Source of the DNA: Ramlibacter tataouinensis
GTDB taxonomy: Bacteria > Pseudomonadota > Gammaproteobacteria > Burkholderiales > Burkholderiaceae_C
Assembly: GCF_001580455.1 (NCBI RefSeq)
Contig: NZ_CP010951.1
Span: forward strand, 868,001 to 932,000
Reading direction: 5' to 3'
Length of the DNA: 64,000 nucleotides
The first letter of the stretch is position 1. Every line of letters begins with the position of its first letter. The position numbers and the translations under genes are program-made. Positions 53,705-63,067 of the stretch are shown in pieces. The notes under the pieces are model-generated. The model ran no database searches. It saw only the letters and a program-made list of their open reading frames with translations, and was not told where the DNA came from.

Positions 53705-54739
53705 ATGAACGAACTCGGACGACTGGAAGACCTGCCGGAGCAATACGTGGCGGACCTGCGCGCCCAGAACCTGGTCCCCCTGTGGCCCAGCCTGCGCGCG
53801 GTGTTGCCGCCGGGCCGCCCGCGCCCGGCCACCCGGCCCACCTGCTGGTCCTACCAGGCGCTGCGGCCGCTGCTGTTGCGCGCCGGCGAGCTCACCCCCA
53901 TGGAAAAGGCCGAGCGCCGTGTGCTGGTGCTGGCCAACCCGGGCCACGGGCTGGACAACATGAAAGCCAGCGCCGCGATCTACCTGGGCATGCAACTGCT
54001 GCTGCCGGGCGAATGGGCGCCGGCGCATCGCCACACGCCCAACGCCGTGCGCATGGTCATCGAGGGCGAAGGCGCCTACACCACGGTCAACGGCGAGAAG
54101 TGCCCGATGGAGCGCGGCGACCTGATCCTCACGCCCACCGGCATGTGGCATGAGCATGGCCATGACGGCAGCGACCCGGTCGTCTGGCTGGACGTGCTGG
54201 ACCTGCCGCTGGTGTACTACCTGGAGACCTCCTACGTGCTGGAAGGCCGGCGCCAGGATCCCGCGGCCGGCCATGGCGAATCGGCCTATGCCCGCGCCGG
54301 CCTGGTGCCCACGCCCATGTTCCAGCGTGGGCCGAAGGCCTACCCGATGCTTCGCTACCCCTGGGCGGATGCGCGCGCCGCACTGCTGTCGCTGGCGGCC
54401 GACCGGCCGGCGCTGGAGTGTGTGCAGATGAGTTACGTCAACCCGGAAACCGGAGCGGACGCGCAGAACATCCTGGGCTTTCACGCGTTGATGCTGCGCC
54501 CAGGCCAGACGCTGGTGCTGCCGGCGCGCTCGCCGGCCTGCGTGTTCCACTTGATCGAAGGCGGCGCCGAGGCCTCCATCGCCGGCGAGGTGTTTGCGCT
54601 GGCCGAAGCCGACACCTGCTGCGCGCCGGGTTACTGCGAGGTGCGGCTGCGCAACCTCGGCAGCGACCGGCCCGCCTTCCTCTTCCTGGCCGACGAAGGG
54701 CCGCTTCACCGCAAGCTGGGCGTGGAGCAGCTGAGCTAG
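53705..54739 (+). CDS. Gentisate 1,2-dioxygenase
   Basis: 344 residues, bicupin. The metal-binding cupin motif is EWAPAHRHTPNAVRMVIEGE, with further His in MWHEHGHDG. Starts at ATG 53705 after CGGAGACCCCGC. Cleaves gentisate to maleylpyruvate using Fe(II). Maleylpyruvate isomerase and fumarylpyruvate hydrolase, needed to finish the pathway, are not in the window. Confidence 0.92.
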   Translation: MNELGRLEDLPEQYVADLRAQNLVPLWPSLRAVLPPGRPRPATRPTCWSYQALRPLLLRAGELTPMEKAERRVLVLANPGHGLDNMKASAAIYLGMQLLLPGEWAPAHRHTPNAVRMVIEGEGAYTTVNGEKCPMERGDLILTPTGMWHEHGHDGSDPVVWLDVLDLPLVYYLETSYVLEGRRQDPAAGHGESAYARAGLVPTPMFQRGPKAYPMLRYPWADARAALLSLAADRPALECVQMSYVNPETGADAQNILGFHALMLRPGQTLVLPARSPACVFHLIEGGAEASIAGEVFALAEADTCCAPGYCEVRLRNLGSDRPAFLFLADEGPLHRKLGVEQLS

Positions 54740-54762
54740 CGCCCGCGGCACCCGCAAATAAG

Positions 54763-54785
54763 AAAGCCCCGCATGGCGGGGCTTT
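54763..54785. terminator. Bidirectional terminator between gentisate dioxygenase and desaturase
   Basis: Perfect 10-bp stem AAAGCCCCGC/GCGGGGCTTT with an ATG loop. It sits between convergent genes and has A/T tails on each side, so can serve both. Confidence 0.82.
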
Positions 54786-54805
54786 CGTTCTGGAGGGCCG
54801 GGAAC

Positions 54806-56020
54806 TCAGGCGTGGGCGGAGCGCAGGCGCTGCGAGAACTGCTGCAGGGCCACGATCCCGCTTTCCTCGGCGCGGCGGCACCAGGACTGCAGCTCGGCGG
54901 TGAGCTGTTCGCGCGACTGGGAGGTGTTCAGCCACATCTGGCGCAGTTCCTCGCGCATCGCCACCATCTTGTCGAGCACCGGGTGCGCCGCGCGCGCCTG
55001 GGCCAGCTGGGGCCGCGCCGACGCGGGCACCCGGTCCTCGTCGCGGTGCAGCCAGCGCTTGGCCGTTTTGAGCACCGAGAAATCGGCCCGCTTGGCCTTG
55101 AGCGTGGCGATCTCGGTCTTGCAGACGCGCTTCATCTCGCGGCCGTAGGCCGCCATCACCTCGTAGCGGTTGGCGATCAGCGCTTCCAGCGTCTTCTCGT
55201 CGGCCACCGGACGGACGGCGCCGAGCTGCAGCTTGGGCGGCACCTTCTTCACGGTGGCCCAGCCGATCCTGCGCATCAGCGAGATGTAGACCCAGCCCAG
55301 GTCGAACTCGTACTTCTTGACCGAGAACTTGGCCGAGGTCGGATAGGTGTGGTGGTTGTTGTGCAGTTCCTCGCCGCCGATGATCATGCCCCAGGGCGAG
55401 ATGTTGGTGCTGGCGTCGGGTGCCTCGAAATTGCGGTAGCCCCAGTAGTGGCCGATGCCGTTGATGATGCCGGCCGCCGTCACGGGGATCCAGAGCATCT
55501 GCACCGCCCAGACGGTCAGGCCGAGCACACCGAACAGCGCCAGGTTGATGATCAGCATCAGCCCCACGCCCTGCCAGCTGTAGCGCGTGTACAGATTGCG
55601 CTCGATCCAGTCGTTCGGGGTGCCGTGGCCGAACTTGGCCAGGGTTTCCTGGTTCTTCGCTTCCGCACGGTAAAGCTCGGCGCCACGCCACAGCACGGTC
55701 TCGATGCCCTTGGCCTGCGGGCTGTGCGGGTCATCCGCGGTCTCGCACTTGGCGTGGTGCTTCCGGTGGATGGCCACCCATTCCTTGGTCACCATGCCCG
55801 TGCTGAGCCACAGCCAGAAACGGAAGAAATGAGCCGGGATCGGATGCAGGTCCAGCGCCCGGTGCGCCTGGCTCCGGTGCAGGAAGATCGTGACCGAGGC
55901 GATGGTGATGTGGGTCACCGCCAGCGTGTACAGCACCACCTGCCACCAGGACAACTGCCACATGCCGTTCGCCAGCCAGTCAACAGCCGCGTTCAGCACG
56001 GGCCAATCGGGAAGCATCAT
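54806..56020 (-). CDS. Membrane fatty acid (acyl-CoA type) desaturase
   Basis: 404 residues from the first of two adjacent ATGs (56020). The three histidine boxes of acyl-CoA/stearoyl desaturases are HRSQAH, HRKHHA and HNNHH, separated by paired membrane spans. Introduces a cis double bond with oxygen and an electron carrier. A soluble alpha-helical C-terminal extension of about 130 residues (KRADFSVLKTAKRWLHRDED onward) follows the desaturase core, as in many Burkholderiales homologues. Confidence 0.9.
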   Translation of the reverse strand: MMLPDWPVLNAAVDWLANGMWQLSWWQVVLYTLAVTHITIASVTIFLHRSQAHRALDLHPIPAHFFRFWLWLSTGMVTKEWVAIHRKHHAKCETADDPHSPQAKGIETVLWRGAELYRAEAKNQETLAKFGHGTPNDWIERNLYTRYSWQGVGLMLIINLALFGVLGLTVWAVQMLWIPVTAAGIINGIGHYWGYRNFEAPDASTNISPWGMIIGGEELHNNHHTYPTSAKFSVKKYEFDLGWVYISLMRRIGWATVKKVPPKLQLGAVRPVADEKTLEALIANRYEVMAAYGREMKRVCKTEIATLKAKRADFSVLKTAKRWLHRDEDRVPASARPQLAQARAAHPVLDKMVAMREELRQMWLNTSQSREQLTAELQSWCRRAEESGIVALQQFSQRLRSAHA

Positions 56021-56180
56021 GGATCGGGGGTCTCTCTTGTGTAGGAACGGGACGGCCGGGACAGCCTTCCTCAACCAGAATTTTAAGATCCGGGGTACGA
56101 AAGCAAGCTGTGCATATCCCCAGGCGATTCCAAATAGCGCCTGTCCGCACTATTTTTGGATCAGCCCTGGGTCCAGCCCG

Positions 56181-57452
56181 TCAATTTTTCACCCACAGGG
56201 CGGCAAAGAATCCGTCCGTGGCATGCCGGTGCGGCCACAAGCGAAGGTACTGCAGGCCGTCGTCGCCGCCCGAGCAGAGCGCTGCCGCATCGCGCACCTT
56301 CAGTGGCTCCAGTACCTGGCCGGCCGGCATCGCGCTGAAGTCCGGGTTGGCGGCGCCGAACGCGGCTGCGATGTCCTCGTTCTCCTGGCGCAGCAGGCTG
56401 CAGGTGGCGTACACCAGGCGTCCTCCCGGCTTGAGCAGGCGCGAGGCGCTTTGCAGGATGGCCGCCTGCTTCTCCGTCATCTCCTGCACGGCCTCGGCCG
56501 ACTGGCGCCATTTCAGGTCCGGGTTGCGCCGCAGCGTGCCCAGCCCGGAACAGGGCGCATCGACGATCACGCGGTCGATCTTGCCGGCCAGGCGCTTGAC
56601 CCGGTCGTCGCGCTCGTGCGCGATCGCCGCGGGATGCACATTCGACAGCTTGCTGCGCGCCAGCCGCGGCTTGAGCGCGTCCAGCCGGTGCGCCGAAGTG
56701 TCGAAGGCGTAGAGCCGGCCGGTATTGCGCATGGCCGCGCCGATCGCCAGCGTCTTGCCGCCGGCGCCGGCGCAGAAGTCCACCACCATCTCGCCGCGCT
56801 TGGCATCCAGCAGCAGCGCCAGCAGCTGCGAGCCCTCGTCCTGCACTTCGACCGCGCCGCGCGCGAAGGCATCGAGCCGGTTGATCGCAGGCTTGCCGGC
56901 CAGGCGCAGGCCCCACGGCGAATAAGGCGTCGGCTGACCGTGCAGGCCTGCCAGTTCCAGTTCGCGCCGCACGTCCTCGCGCTTGTCGGTCAGCAGGTTG
57001 ACGCGCAGGTCCAGCGGCGCCGGCTGGTTCAGGCCCTCGGCCAGGGCCCAGAAGCCCTCGCCCAGCTGATCCTTGAGCGGCTGCACCAGCCACTCCGGGA
57101 AGTTGTGGCGGTGGCGTTCCAGCAGGTCCTGCGGACGGATCGCGTCGCACTGGTCGAGCCAGGATTTTTCCTGCTCAGTCAGGGCGCTCTTCAGGAAGTC
57201 GCGCGGGCCATGGAAACCCAGGATCGCCATCCGGCGCTGGCGCGGCCCGCTGCCCGAAGGGGCCAGGTGGTCGAACAGCAGCTTGCGCCGCAGCACCGCG
57301 TACACCGTTTCGGCCAGCGTCGCGCGCTCGCGCGGCCCCAGCGAACGGTGCTCGCGGAAATAGCGCGACACCACGGCGTCGGCCGGGTGTTCGAACTTGA
57401 GGACCTGCCCCACTAGTTCGCTGCAGGCATCGAGCAGCGCTTTAGGATGCAT
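56181..57452 (-). CDS. RsmB-like rRNA/tRNA cytosine-C5 methyltransferase
   Basis: 423 residues. SAM-binding VDFCAGAGGKTLAIG, catalytic motifs IV (DAPCSGLGTLRRNPD) and VI (YATCSLLRQENED), both cysteines present, and an N-terminal NusB-like segment. Methylates a cytosine in 16S rRNA by analogy with RsmB. Its ATG lies 11 bases inside the 3' end of purN, so the two are coupled. Confidence 0.88.
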   Translation of the reverse strand: MHPKALLDACSELVGQVLKFEHPADAVVSRYFREHRSLGPRERATLAETVYAVLRRKLLFDHLAPSGSGPRQRRMAILGFHGPRDFLKSALTEQEKSWLDQCDAIRPQDLLERHRHNFPEWLVQPLKDQLGEGFWALAEGLNQPAPLDLRVNLLTDKREDVRRELELAGLHGQPTPYSPWGLRLAGKPAINRLDAFARGAVEVQDEGSQLLALLLDAKRGEMVVDFCAGAGGKTLAIGAAMRNTGRLYAFDTSAHRLDALKPRLARSKLSNVHPAAIAHERDDRVKRLAGKIDRVIVDAPCSGLGTLRRNPDLKWRQSAEAVQEMTEKQAAILQSASRLLKPGGRLVYATCSLLRQENEDIAAAFGAANPDFSAMPAGQVLEPLKVRDAAALCSGGDDGLQYLRLWPHRHATDGFFAALWVKN

Positions 57453-58044
57453 GGCTCGCCCCGGGCAAGGTGGGCAGCAGGGCTGCAATCGCGCGTGGAT
57501 AGATCAAGTGCTCCTGCGTCAGCACGCGCTCGGCCAGCCGGTCGGCGCTGTCACCGGCCAGGATGGGCACCACCGCCTGCTCCAGGATGGGGCCGTGGTC
57601 GAGGTCCGACGTCACCTGGTGCACGGTGGCGCCGGCGAACTTGCAGCCCGCCTCGATCGCGCGCTGGTGCGTATGCAGGCCGGGAAAGGCCGGCAGCAGC
57701 GAAGGATGGATGTTCAGCAGGCGCCCCGCATAGCGCGCCACGAAAGCCGGCGTCAGGATACGCATGAAGCCGGCCAGCACCACCAGCGCCGGCCGATGCG
57801 CGTCGATCGCGCGGGCCAGCGCTTCGTCGAAGAGTTCGCGCGAGGCGAACGCCTTGTGGTCGACGACCTCGGTGGCAATGTCCTGGCTGCGCGCAAACGC
57901 CAGTCCGCCGGCGTCGGCGCGGTTGCTGATGACGGCGACGACCTGCGCGTCGTGGCGCCGGCGCCAGTCGTCGCGCTGGGCCGCGCGCACAATGGCAGCC
58001 ATGTTCGAGCCCCCACCCGAGATCAGTATCACGATGTTCTTCAT
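57442..58044 (-). CDS. purN: Phosphoribosylglycinamide formyltransferase
   Basis: 200 residues. ISGGGSNMAAIV binds the ribose phosphate; catalytic Asn/His are in NIHPSLLPAFPG and the Asp in HQVTSDLDHGPI. Transfers a formyl group from 10-formyl-THF to GAR in purine synthesis. Overlaps the rsmB-like start by 11 bases. Divergent from yceH, 51 bases apart. Confidence 0.94.
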   Translation of the reverse strand: MKNIVILISGGGSNMAAIVRAAQRDDWRRRHDAQVVAVISNRADAGGLAFARSQDIATEVVDHKAFASRELFDEALARAIDAHRPALVVLAGFMRILTPAFVARYAGRLLNIHPSLLPAFPGLHTHQRAIEAGCKFAGATVHQVTSDLDHGPILEQAVVPILAGDSADRLAERVLTQEHLIYPRAIAALLPTLPGASHAS

Positions 58045-58095
58045 GTCGGCCGCGATTATCCTTGGAGCCTGGACTCTGCCGTCCAGGCTCCCGAC

Positions 58096-58773
58096 ATGAC
58101 TCCCCTCACCTTCCACGAAGCCCGCGTGCTCGGCACGCTGATGGAAAAGGCACGCACTGTGCCCGATACCTATCCGATGTCGCTCAATGCCCTGGTCGCC
58201 GGCTGCAACCAGAAAAGCAGCCGCGATCCGGTGACCCAGCTGTCCGAGGCCGAGGTGCAGGAGGCGCTCGACGGCCTGAAAGGGCGCTCGCTGGCGCTGA
58301 GCTCCAGCGGCAACCGGGTCGCCCGCTGGGAACACAATTTCCAGCGCGCCATGCTCGTGCCCGAGCAGTCCGCCGTGCTGCTGGGCTTGCTGATGCTGCG
58401 CGGCCCGCAGACGCCCGGCGAGTTGCGCATCCACAGCGAGCGCTGGTACCGCTTCGCCGACATCTCCTCGGTGGAAGCCTTCCTAGACGAATTGCGCGAG
58501 CGCCCCGACGAGCGCGGCGGCCCGCTGGTCGTGCAGTTGCCGCGCGCCGCCGGCGCACGTGAAGCGCGCTGGGCGCACTTGCTGTGCGGTCCGGTCGACG
58601 CGGCGGCGCTCTCGGCGCCGTCCGGGGCGGCCGAGGCTGCCGGCAGTTCGCTGGTCGATCGCGTCGCGACGCTGGAAGCCGAACTCGCCGACCTGCGTGC
58701 ATGGGTGCAGGGCGTCTGCGGCGAACTGGGCCTGTCACCGCCTGGACACCTGAAATCGAACGATCGTGCTTAA
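58096..58773 (+). CDS. yceH: DUF480/YceH family protein
   Basis: 225 residues. LTFHEARVLGTLMEKARTVPDTYPMSLNALVAGCNQKSSR is the family's typical N terminus; two winged-helix modules follow, then a coiled-coil C terminus (LEAELADLRAWVQ). Function unknown in E. coli, possibly DNA-binding. No good ribosome site is visible ahead of the ATG. Lies 29 bases before the acyl-CoA dehydrogenase pair. Confidence 0.88.
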   Translation: MTPLTFHEARVLGTLMEKARTVPDTYPMSLNALVAGCNQKSSRDPVTQLSEAEVQEALDGLKGRSLALSSSGNRVARWEHNFQRAMLVPEQSAVLLGLLMLRGPQTPGELRIHSERWYRFADISSVEAFLDELRERPDERGGPLVVQLPRAAGAREARWAHLLCGPVDAAALSAPSGAAEAAGSSLVDRVATLEAELADLRAWVQGVCGELGLSPPGHLKSNDRA

Positions 58774-58802
58774 ACTCGCGCAGCAGCCTCCAAAGGACAG
58801 TT

Positions 58803-59981
58803 ATGGACCTCGCATTCACCCCTGAAGAACAGAAATTCCGAGAGGAGATCCGCGCCTGGGTGCGCGACAACCTCCCGCAGGAGATTTCCCACAAGGTGCA
58901 CAACGCCCTGCACCTCACCCGTGACGACATGCAACGCTGGGCGAAGATCCTCGGCAAGAAGGGCTGGCTCGGCTACGGCTGGCCCAAGGAGTTCGGCGGC
59001 CCGGGCTGGACCGCGGTGCAAAAACACCTGTTCGAGGAAGAGTGCGCCCTGGCCGGCGCGCCTCGCATCGTGCCCTTCGGCCCGGTGATGGTGGCGCCGG
59101 TGATCATGACCTTCGGCAACGCCGAGCAGCACAAGCGCTTCCTGCCGGGCATCGCCAGCGGCGAGGTCTGGTGGAGCCAGGGCTACAGCGAGCCCGGCTC
59201 GGGCTCCGACCTGGCCTCGCTCAAGACCCGCGCCGAGCGCAAGGGTGACAAGTACATCGTCAATGGCCAGAAGACCTGGACCACGCTGGCGCAGTACGGC
59301 GACTGGATCTTCTGCCTGGTGCGCACCTCCACCGAAGGCAAGCCGCAGACCGGCATCTCCTTCCTGCTGATCGACATGAAGTCGCCCGGCGTCACGGTGC
59401 GCCCGATCATCATGCTGGACGGCGGCCACGAGGTGAACGAGGTGTTCTTCGACAACGTCGAAGTGCCCGCCGAGAACCTGATCGGCGAGGAGAACAAGGG
59501 CTGGACCTACGCCAAGCACCTGCTGTCGCACGAACGCACCAACATCGCCGACGTGAACCGCGCCAAGCGCGAGCTGGAACGCCTCAAGCGCATCGCCAAG
59601 TCCGAAGGCGTGTACGCGGACCCGCGCTTCCGCGACGAGGTCGCCAGGCTGGAGGTGGACGTGGTGGCGCTGGAGATGATGGTGCTGCGCGTGCTGTCGG
59701 CCGAAAAATCCGGCAAGAACCCGCTGGACATCGCCGGCCTGCTGAAGATCAAGGGCAGCGAGATCCAGCAGCGCTACACCGAGCTGATGATGCTGGCCGC
59801 CGGTCCCTACGCCCTGCCCTTCATCAAGGAGGCCATGGAAGCCGGCTGGCAGGGCGAGCACGTGGGCGCCGCCTACGTCGCGCCGCTGGCGGCCACCTAT
59901 TTCAACTACCGCAAGACGACCATCTACGGCGGCTCGAGCGAAGTACAGCGCACCATCGTCGCACAGACGGTGCTGGGCTAA
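58803..59981 (+). CDS. Acyl-CoA dehydrogenase (large subunit, PimC-like)
   Basis: 392 residues, preceded by AAAGGACAG. Acyl-CoA dehydrogenase fold: FAD and substrate segments YSEPGSGSDLASLKT, NGQKTWTT, and C-terminal KTTIYGGSSEVQRTIVAQTVLG. Oxidises acyl-CoA to the trans-2-enoyl-CoA, passing electrons to ETF. Paired with the next gene as in pimeloyl-CoA dehydrogenase PimCD, a heterotetramer; the true acyl chain is unknown. Confidence 0.9.
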   Translation: MDLAFTPEEQKFREEIRAWVRDNLPQEISHKVHNALHLTRDDMQRWAKILGKKGWLGYGWPKEFGGPGWTAVQKHLFEEECALAGAPRIVPFGPVMVAPVIMTFGNAEQHKRFLPGIASGEVWWSQGYSEPGSGSDLASLKTRAERKGDKYIVNGQKTWTTLAQYGDWIFCLVRTSTEGKPQTGISFLLIDMKSPGVTVRPIIMLDGGHEVNEVFFDNVEVPAENLIGEENKGWTYAKHLLSHERTNIADVNRAKRELERLKRIAKSEGVYADPRFRDEVARLEVDVVALEMMVLRVLSAEKSGKNPLDIAGLLKIKGSEIQQRYTELMMLAAGPYALPFIKEAMEAGWQGEHVGAAYVAPLAATYFNYRKTTIYGGSSEVQRTIVAQTVLG

Positions 59982-59993
59982 GAGGAGCAGGAC

Positions 59994-61109
59994 ATGGATT
60001 TCAATTTTTCCGACGACCAGGAACAACTGCGCGACGCGGTGCGCAAGTGGGTCGACAAGGGCTATGACTTCGAACGCCGCCGCGCCATCGTGAAAGCGGG
60101 CGGTTTCGACCGCGGCATCTACGGCCAGTTGGCCGAACTGGGGCTGGCCGGCCTCTACATCGCCGAAGAGCACGGCGGCATGGGCATGGGGCCGGTCGAG
60201 GCCATGGTCGTCATGGAGGAGCTGGGCCGCGGCATCGTGATGGAACCGCTGGCGCAGACCCTGATTGCCTCGGGCGTCCTCAGCGGCTACGCCAACGATG
60301 ACCTGAAGTCGGCGTGGCTGCCGCGTATCGCTTCGGGTGAGGCACTGGTGGTACTGGCGCACCAGGAGCGCAAGGCCCGCTACCGCCTGGACTTGTGCGA
60401 AGCGAAGGCTTCGCCGGCCGGCAACGGCTGGAGCGTGACCGGCGACAAGAGCATCGTGCCCGCCGGCGACCAGGTCGACGCTTTCCTCGTTCCCGCCACC
60501 GTGGACGGCAAGATCGCGCTGTTCCTCGTCGAGCGCAGCGCGCAGGGCGTGAACGCGCGAGGCTATGTCACGCAGGACGGCAGCCGCGCCGCCGAAGTGA
60601 AGTTCCAGTCTGCGCCAGCGGCACTGGTCACCAAGGACGGCCTCACGGCCCTGGAGCACGCGGTGGACATCGGCATCGCGGCCACCTGCGCCGAAGCCGT
60701 CGGCGCGCTGGACAAGACCATGGCGCTGACGGCGGAGTACATGAACACGCGCAAGCAGTTCGGCGTCACTTTGTCGACCTTCCAGGCGCTGCGCCACCGC
60801 ATGGCCGACATGAAGATGCAGCTGGAGCTCGCGCGCTCCATGAGCTACTACGCCACCCTCAAGCTCAATGCGCCGACCGAGGAGCGCCGCCGCGCCATGG
60901 GCCGCGCCAAGTACCAGCTGGGGGTCTCCATGCGCTTCATCGGCCAGCAGTCGGTGCAGATGCACGGCGGCATCGGCGTCACCGACGAATATGCCGGCAG
61001 CCACTACTTCAAGAAGCTCACGCAGCTCGAGATGACCTTCGGCGACACCCTGCACCATCTGGGCGAGGTGTCCGCACGCATGCAGGATACGGCGGGCGTG
61101 TTCGCCTGA
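59994..61109 (+). CDS. Acyl-CoA dehydrogenase (small subunit, PimD-like)
   Basis: 371 residues, after AGAGGAGCAGG, 12 bases from the previous stop. ACAD fold with AEEHGGMGMGPVEAMVVMEE near the N terminus and MHGGIGVTDEYAGSHYFKKL near the C terminus. The central catalytic region is more divergent than in the large subunit (ALTAEYMNTRKQFGVTLSTF retained). Probably partners the preceding protein. Confidence 0.9.
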   Translation: MDFNFSDDQEQLRDAVRKWVDKGYDFERRRAIVKAGGFDRGIYGQLAELGLAGLYIAEEHGGMGMGPVEAMVVMEELGRGIVMEPLAQTLIASGVLSGYANDDLKSAWLPRIASGEALVVLAHQERKARYRLDLCEAKASPAGNGWSVTGDKSIVPAGDQVDAFLVPATVDGKIALFLVERSAQGVNARGYVTQDGSRAAEVKFQSAPAALVTKDGLTALEHAVDIGIAATCAEAVGALDKTMALTAEYMNTRKQFGVTLSTFQALRHRMADMKMQLELARSMSYYATLKLNAPTEERRRAMGRAKYQLGVSMRFIGQQSVQMHGGIGVTDEYAGSHYFKKLTQLEMTFGDTLHHLGEVSARMQDTAGVFA

Positions 61110-61129
61110 GACAGGCGCTCCACGAGCAG

Positions 61130-61155
61130 AAAAGCCCGCATTCGCGGGCTTTTTT
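61130..61155 (+). terminator. Rho-independent terminator after the acyl-CoA dehydrogenases
   Basis: AAAAGCCCGC (61130-61139), loop ATTC, GCGGGCTTTT (61144-61153), continuing as six T. It faces the convergent membrane-protein gene and can act in both directions. Confidence 0.88.
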
Positions 61156-61186
61156 CTTTGGGCCGGGTATTGCTGCGCCGGTGGGA

Positions 61187-62038
61187 TCAGTACCCGCCGG
61201 ACTCCTGCATGGCCTTGACGGTCAGCGCCACCGTGACCAGCACCGGGATGGCTGTCAGCACCGTGGCCGGGACCCAGGGCAGGCCGCCGGACTGGCCGCC
61301 GCGACGGATCGCTGCGAGTGCCGGATCGACCAGCAGGGCGCCGGCCAGCAGCGCCACGTAGCCCAGGGGGAAGCCCGAGTACACATGCGCGGTCGCCAGC
61401 AGGCTGCCCAAGACGAGCGCGGCGGTGGCGCCAGCGGCGGGGGCGAAGCCCGCCCCTGGGCGCGGCCGCGCGAACAGCGTGCAGGCAGCGAGCGCCATGG
61501 CGAGCGCGCCGGCCAACTGCCCCATGGACTGGCTGGAATCCATCATCAGCGCCAGGCCGCTGCCCCCGGCGACCAGCGCCAGCAGCAGCGGTCGGGTGGC
61601 GGCGCCCCGGGCGGGACGGCTGCTGAGGGCCCACAGCAGCGCCAGGATCAGGCCGATCGCCAGCGCAGCCAGGGCCGCCTTCTGCGCGCCGAGGCTGCCG
61701 ATGGCGCTGGACACGATCAGGCCGCCGAAAGCCAGCGACACGACGGCGCGCACCGCCACGCGGCCAGCAGCCCCGGGGATGCGCTGCACGCCCAAAGCGG
61801 CTGCAGCGCCCACGAGGGCGATCCAGGGCAGCCAGTCCAGCGCCACGCGGGGCACGGGCGACCACTGCGCATGCAGCGTGACGAAATAGGACGACAGGAA
61901 GCCGGCGAGCAAGGCCAGCAAGGGCGCGGGCGCGTCCGGGCGGGCGGCGCGACAGGCCACCAGCACCGCGAACGCGACGCCAAAGGGCACCACCGCGCTT
62001 TGCAGCAGCAGCGGCAGGAAGAATGAGGTCTCTGGCAT
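61187..62038 (-). CDS. Hypothetical multi-span membrane protein
   Basis: 283 residues, Ala/Leu/Val-rich, with about nine predicted membrane helices in rapid succession and very short loops (for example PLLALLAGFLSSYFVTLHAQ; AALAALAIGLILALLWALSS). A polar SGLALMMDSSQSMGQLAGAL segment lies mid-protein. No family recognised. AAGGAC precedes the ATG. It follows yceI by 56 bases on the same strand and may be co-transcribed. Confidence 0.7.
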   Translation of the reverse strand: MPETSFFLPLLLQSAVVPFGVAFAVLVACRAARPDAPAPLLALLAGFLSSYFVTLHAQWSPVPRVALDWLPWIALVGAAAALGVQRIPGAAGRVAVRAVVSLAFGGLIVSSAIGSLGAQKAALAALAIGLILALLWALSSRPARGAATRPLLLALVAGGSGLALMMDSSQSMGQLAGALAMALAACTLFARPRPGAGFAPAAGATAALVLGSLLATAHVYSGFPLGYVALLAGALLVDPALAAIRRGGQSGGLPWVPATVLTAIPVLVTVALTVKAMQESGGY

Positions 62039-62094
62039 GGCGGTCCTTCGGCGGGCGACGCCGGCCCTGGTGGATGCCGGCGCCGGGTGCGTGC

Positions 62095-62697
62095 TTACTG
62101 CTTGACGCCTTCGATGTTGATACGCAGGTCCACTTCGTCGGTGGCTGCGCCCGGCACGCCGTAATTCATGCCGAAGTCGGTGCGCTTGATGGTCCCGGTG
62201 GCGACGTAGCCCACGCGCTGCTCGCCCTTCATGCCCTTGCCGGCGCCCACTTGCTTGAGCTTGAAGGTCACGGGCTTGGTCACGCCACGCAGGGTGAGGC
62301 TGCCCCCGATGGAGCCTTCACCGTTGGCGTCCAGCTTCACGCCGGTGGAGGCGAAGGTCATGGTCGGGAACTGCACGACATTGAAGAAGTCGGGGCTCTT
62401 CAGGTGCTTGTCCAGGCCTTCGTGGTTGCTGTCGATGCTTTCGGTCTTGATCGTGACCGAGATCTTGCTCTTCTCGGGCGCGTCGACCACCAGGTCGCCG
62501 GAGATGTCGTTGAAGCGACCCATGAAGCGGCTGACGCCACCGAGGTGGCCGACTTCGAAGAAGGCGCCGGAATGGGCGGCGTCGATCTTGTAGGCGCCGG
62601 CGGGGACGGGCGCCGGGGCAGCGGCAAAGGCGGCGGCGGACAGCGCCAGGCCGGTGGCGGCAATGGCGAAGGAAACGGAACGGCGGATCTGGTTCAT
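62095..62697 (-). CDS. YceI family periplasmic lipid-binding-like protein
   Basis: 200 residues. Signal peptide MNQIRRSVSFAIAATGLALS to AFAAAP, then the YceI lipocalin-like barrel: YKIDAAHSGAFFEVGHLGGV, SVTIKTESIDSNHEGLDKHL, and ASTGVKLDANGEGSIGGSLT. YceI proteins bind isoprenoid-type lipids. Often paired with cytochrome b561, which is not present here. Confidence 0.92.
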   Translation of the reverse strand: MNQIRRSVSFAIAATGLALSAAAFAAAPAPVPAGAYKIDAAHSGAFFEVGHLGGVSRFMGRFNDISGDLVVDAPEKSKISVTIKTESIDSNHEGLDKHLKSPDFFNVVQFPTMTFASTGVKLDANGEGSIGGSLTLRGVTKPVTFKLKQVGAGKGMKGEQRVGYVATGTIKRTDFGMNYGVPGAATDEVDLRINIEGVKQ

Positions 62698-63067
62698 GGG
62701 GCCTCGTGTCGGTTTTCGATAGGGTCTTGAAGACGGCGATACGCCGGATTCGATGGGGGTCGCAATGAAGACGTACCCATGGATTCGATTCTTGTTGCGA
62801 GGCCCCGATCGCATGGCGAGGGTTTTTGAAGCTCATGTTCGAAACGATTGAAGGAACCGGTTGGGGAAGCAGCTAAGCGTCGGAGCAGCCTGGAACCCAA
62901 AAGTCTTGGGTCACCGGCGTAGTAAAAACCTTTGGGTGGGGCGGAGCGCGGAAGGCTGAGCGAGGGCCATCACCTCTGTGCCGACAGCTACGACCGCACG
63001 GTGTCGGTCGACGGCATGGGCCGGTGTTGGGCGAGCGTGCCCAGGGGAAGGCGGGGCGCGCCGGGTC
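62698..63067. other. 370-bp intergenic stretch without a recognisable gene
   Basis: Between yceI and the HNH gene I see no credible ORF or tRNA. The only structure is near 62895-62911, where ACCCAA/TTGGGT forms a 6-bp hairpin, and a second TTTGGGT (about 62931-62937) could pair with the same left arm. The yceI promoter must lie in its left part. Confidence 0.5.

Noticed and set aside
58770..61865. 1031-codon minus-strand open frame over the acyl-CoA dehydrogenases
   Set aside because: Shadow frame; the plus strand has two standard ACAD proteins with ribosome sites.
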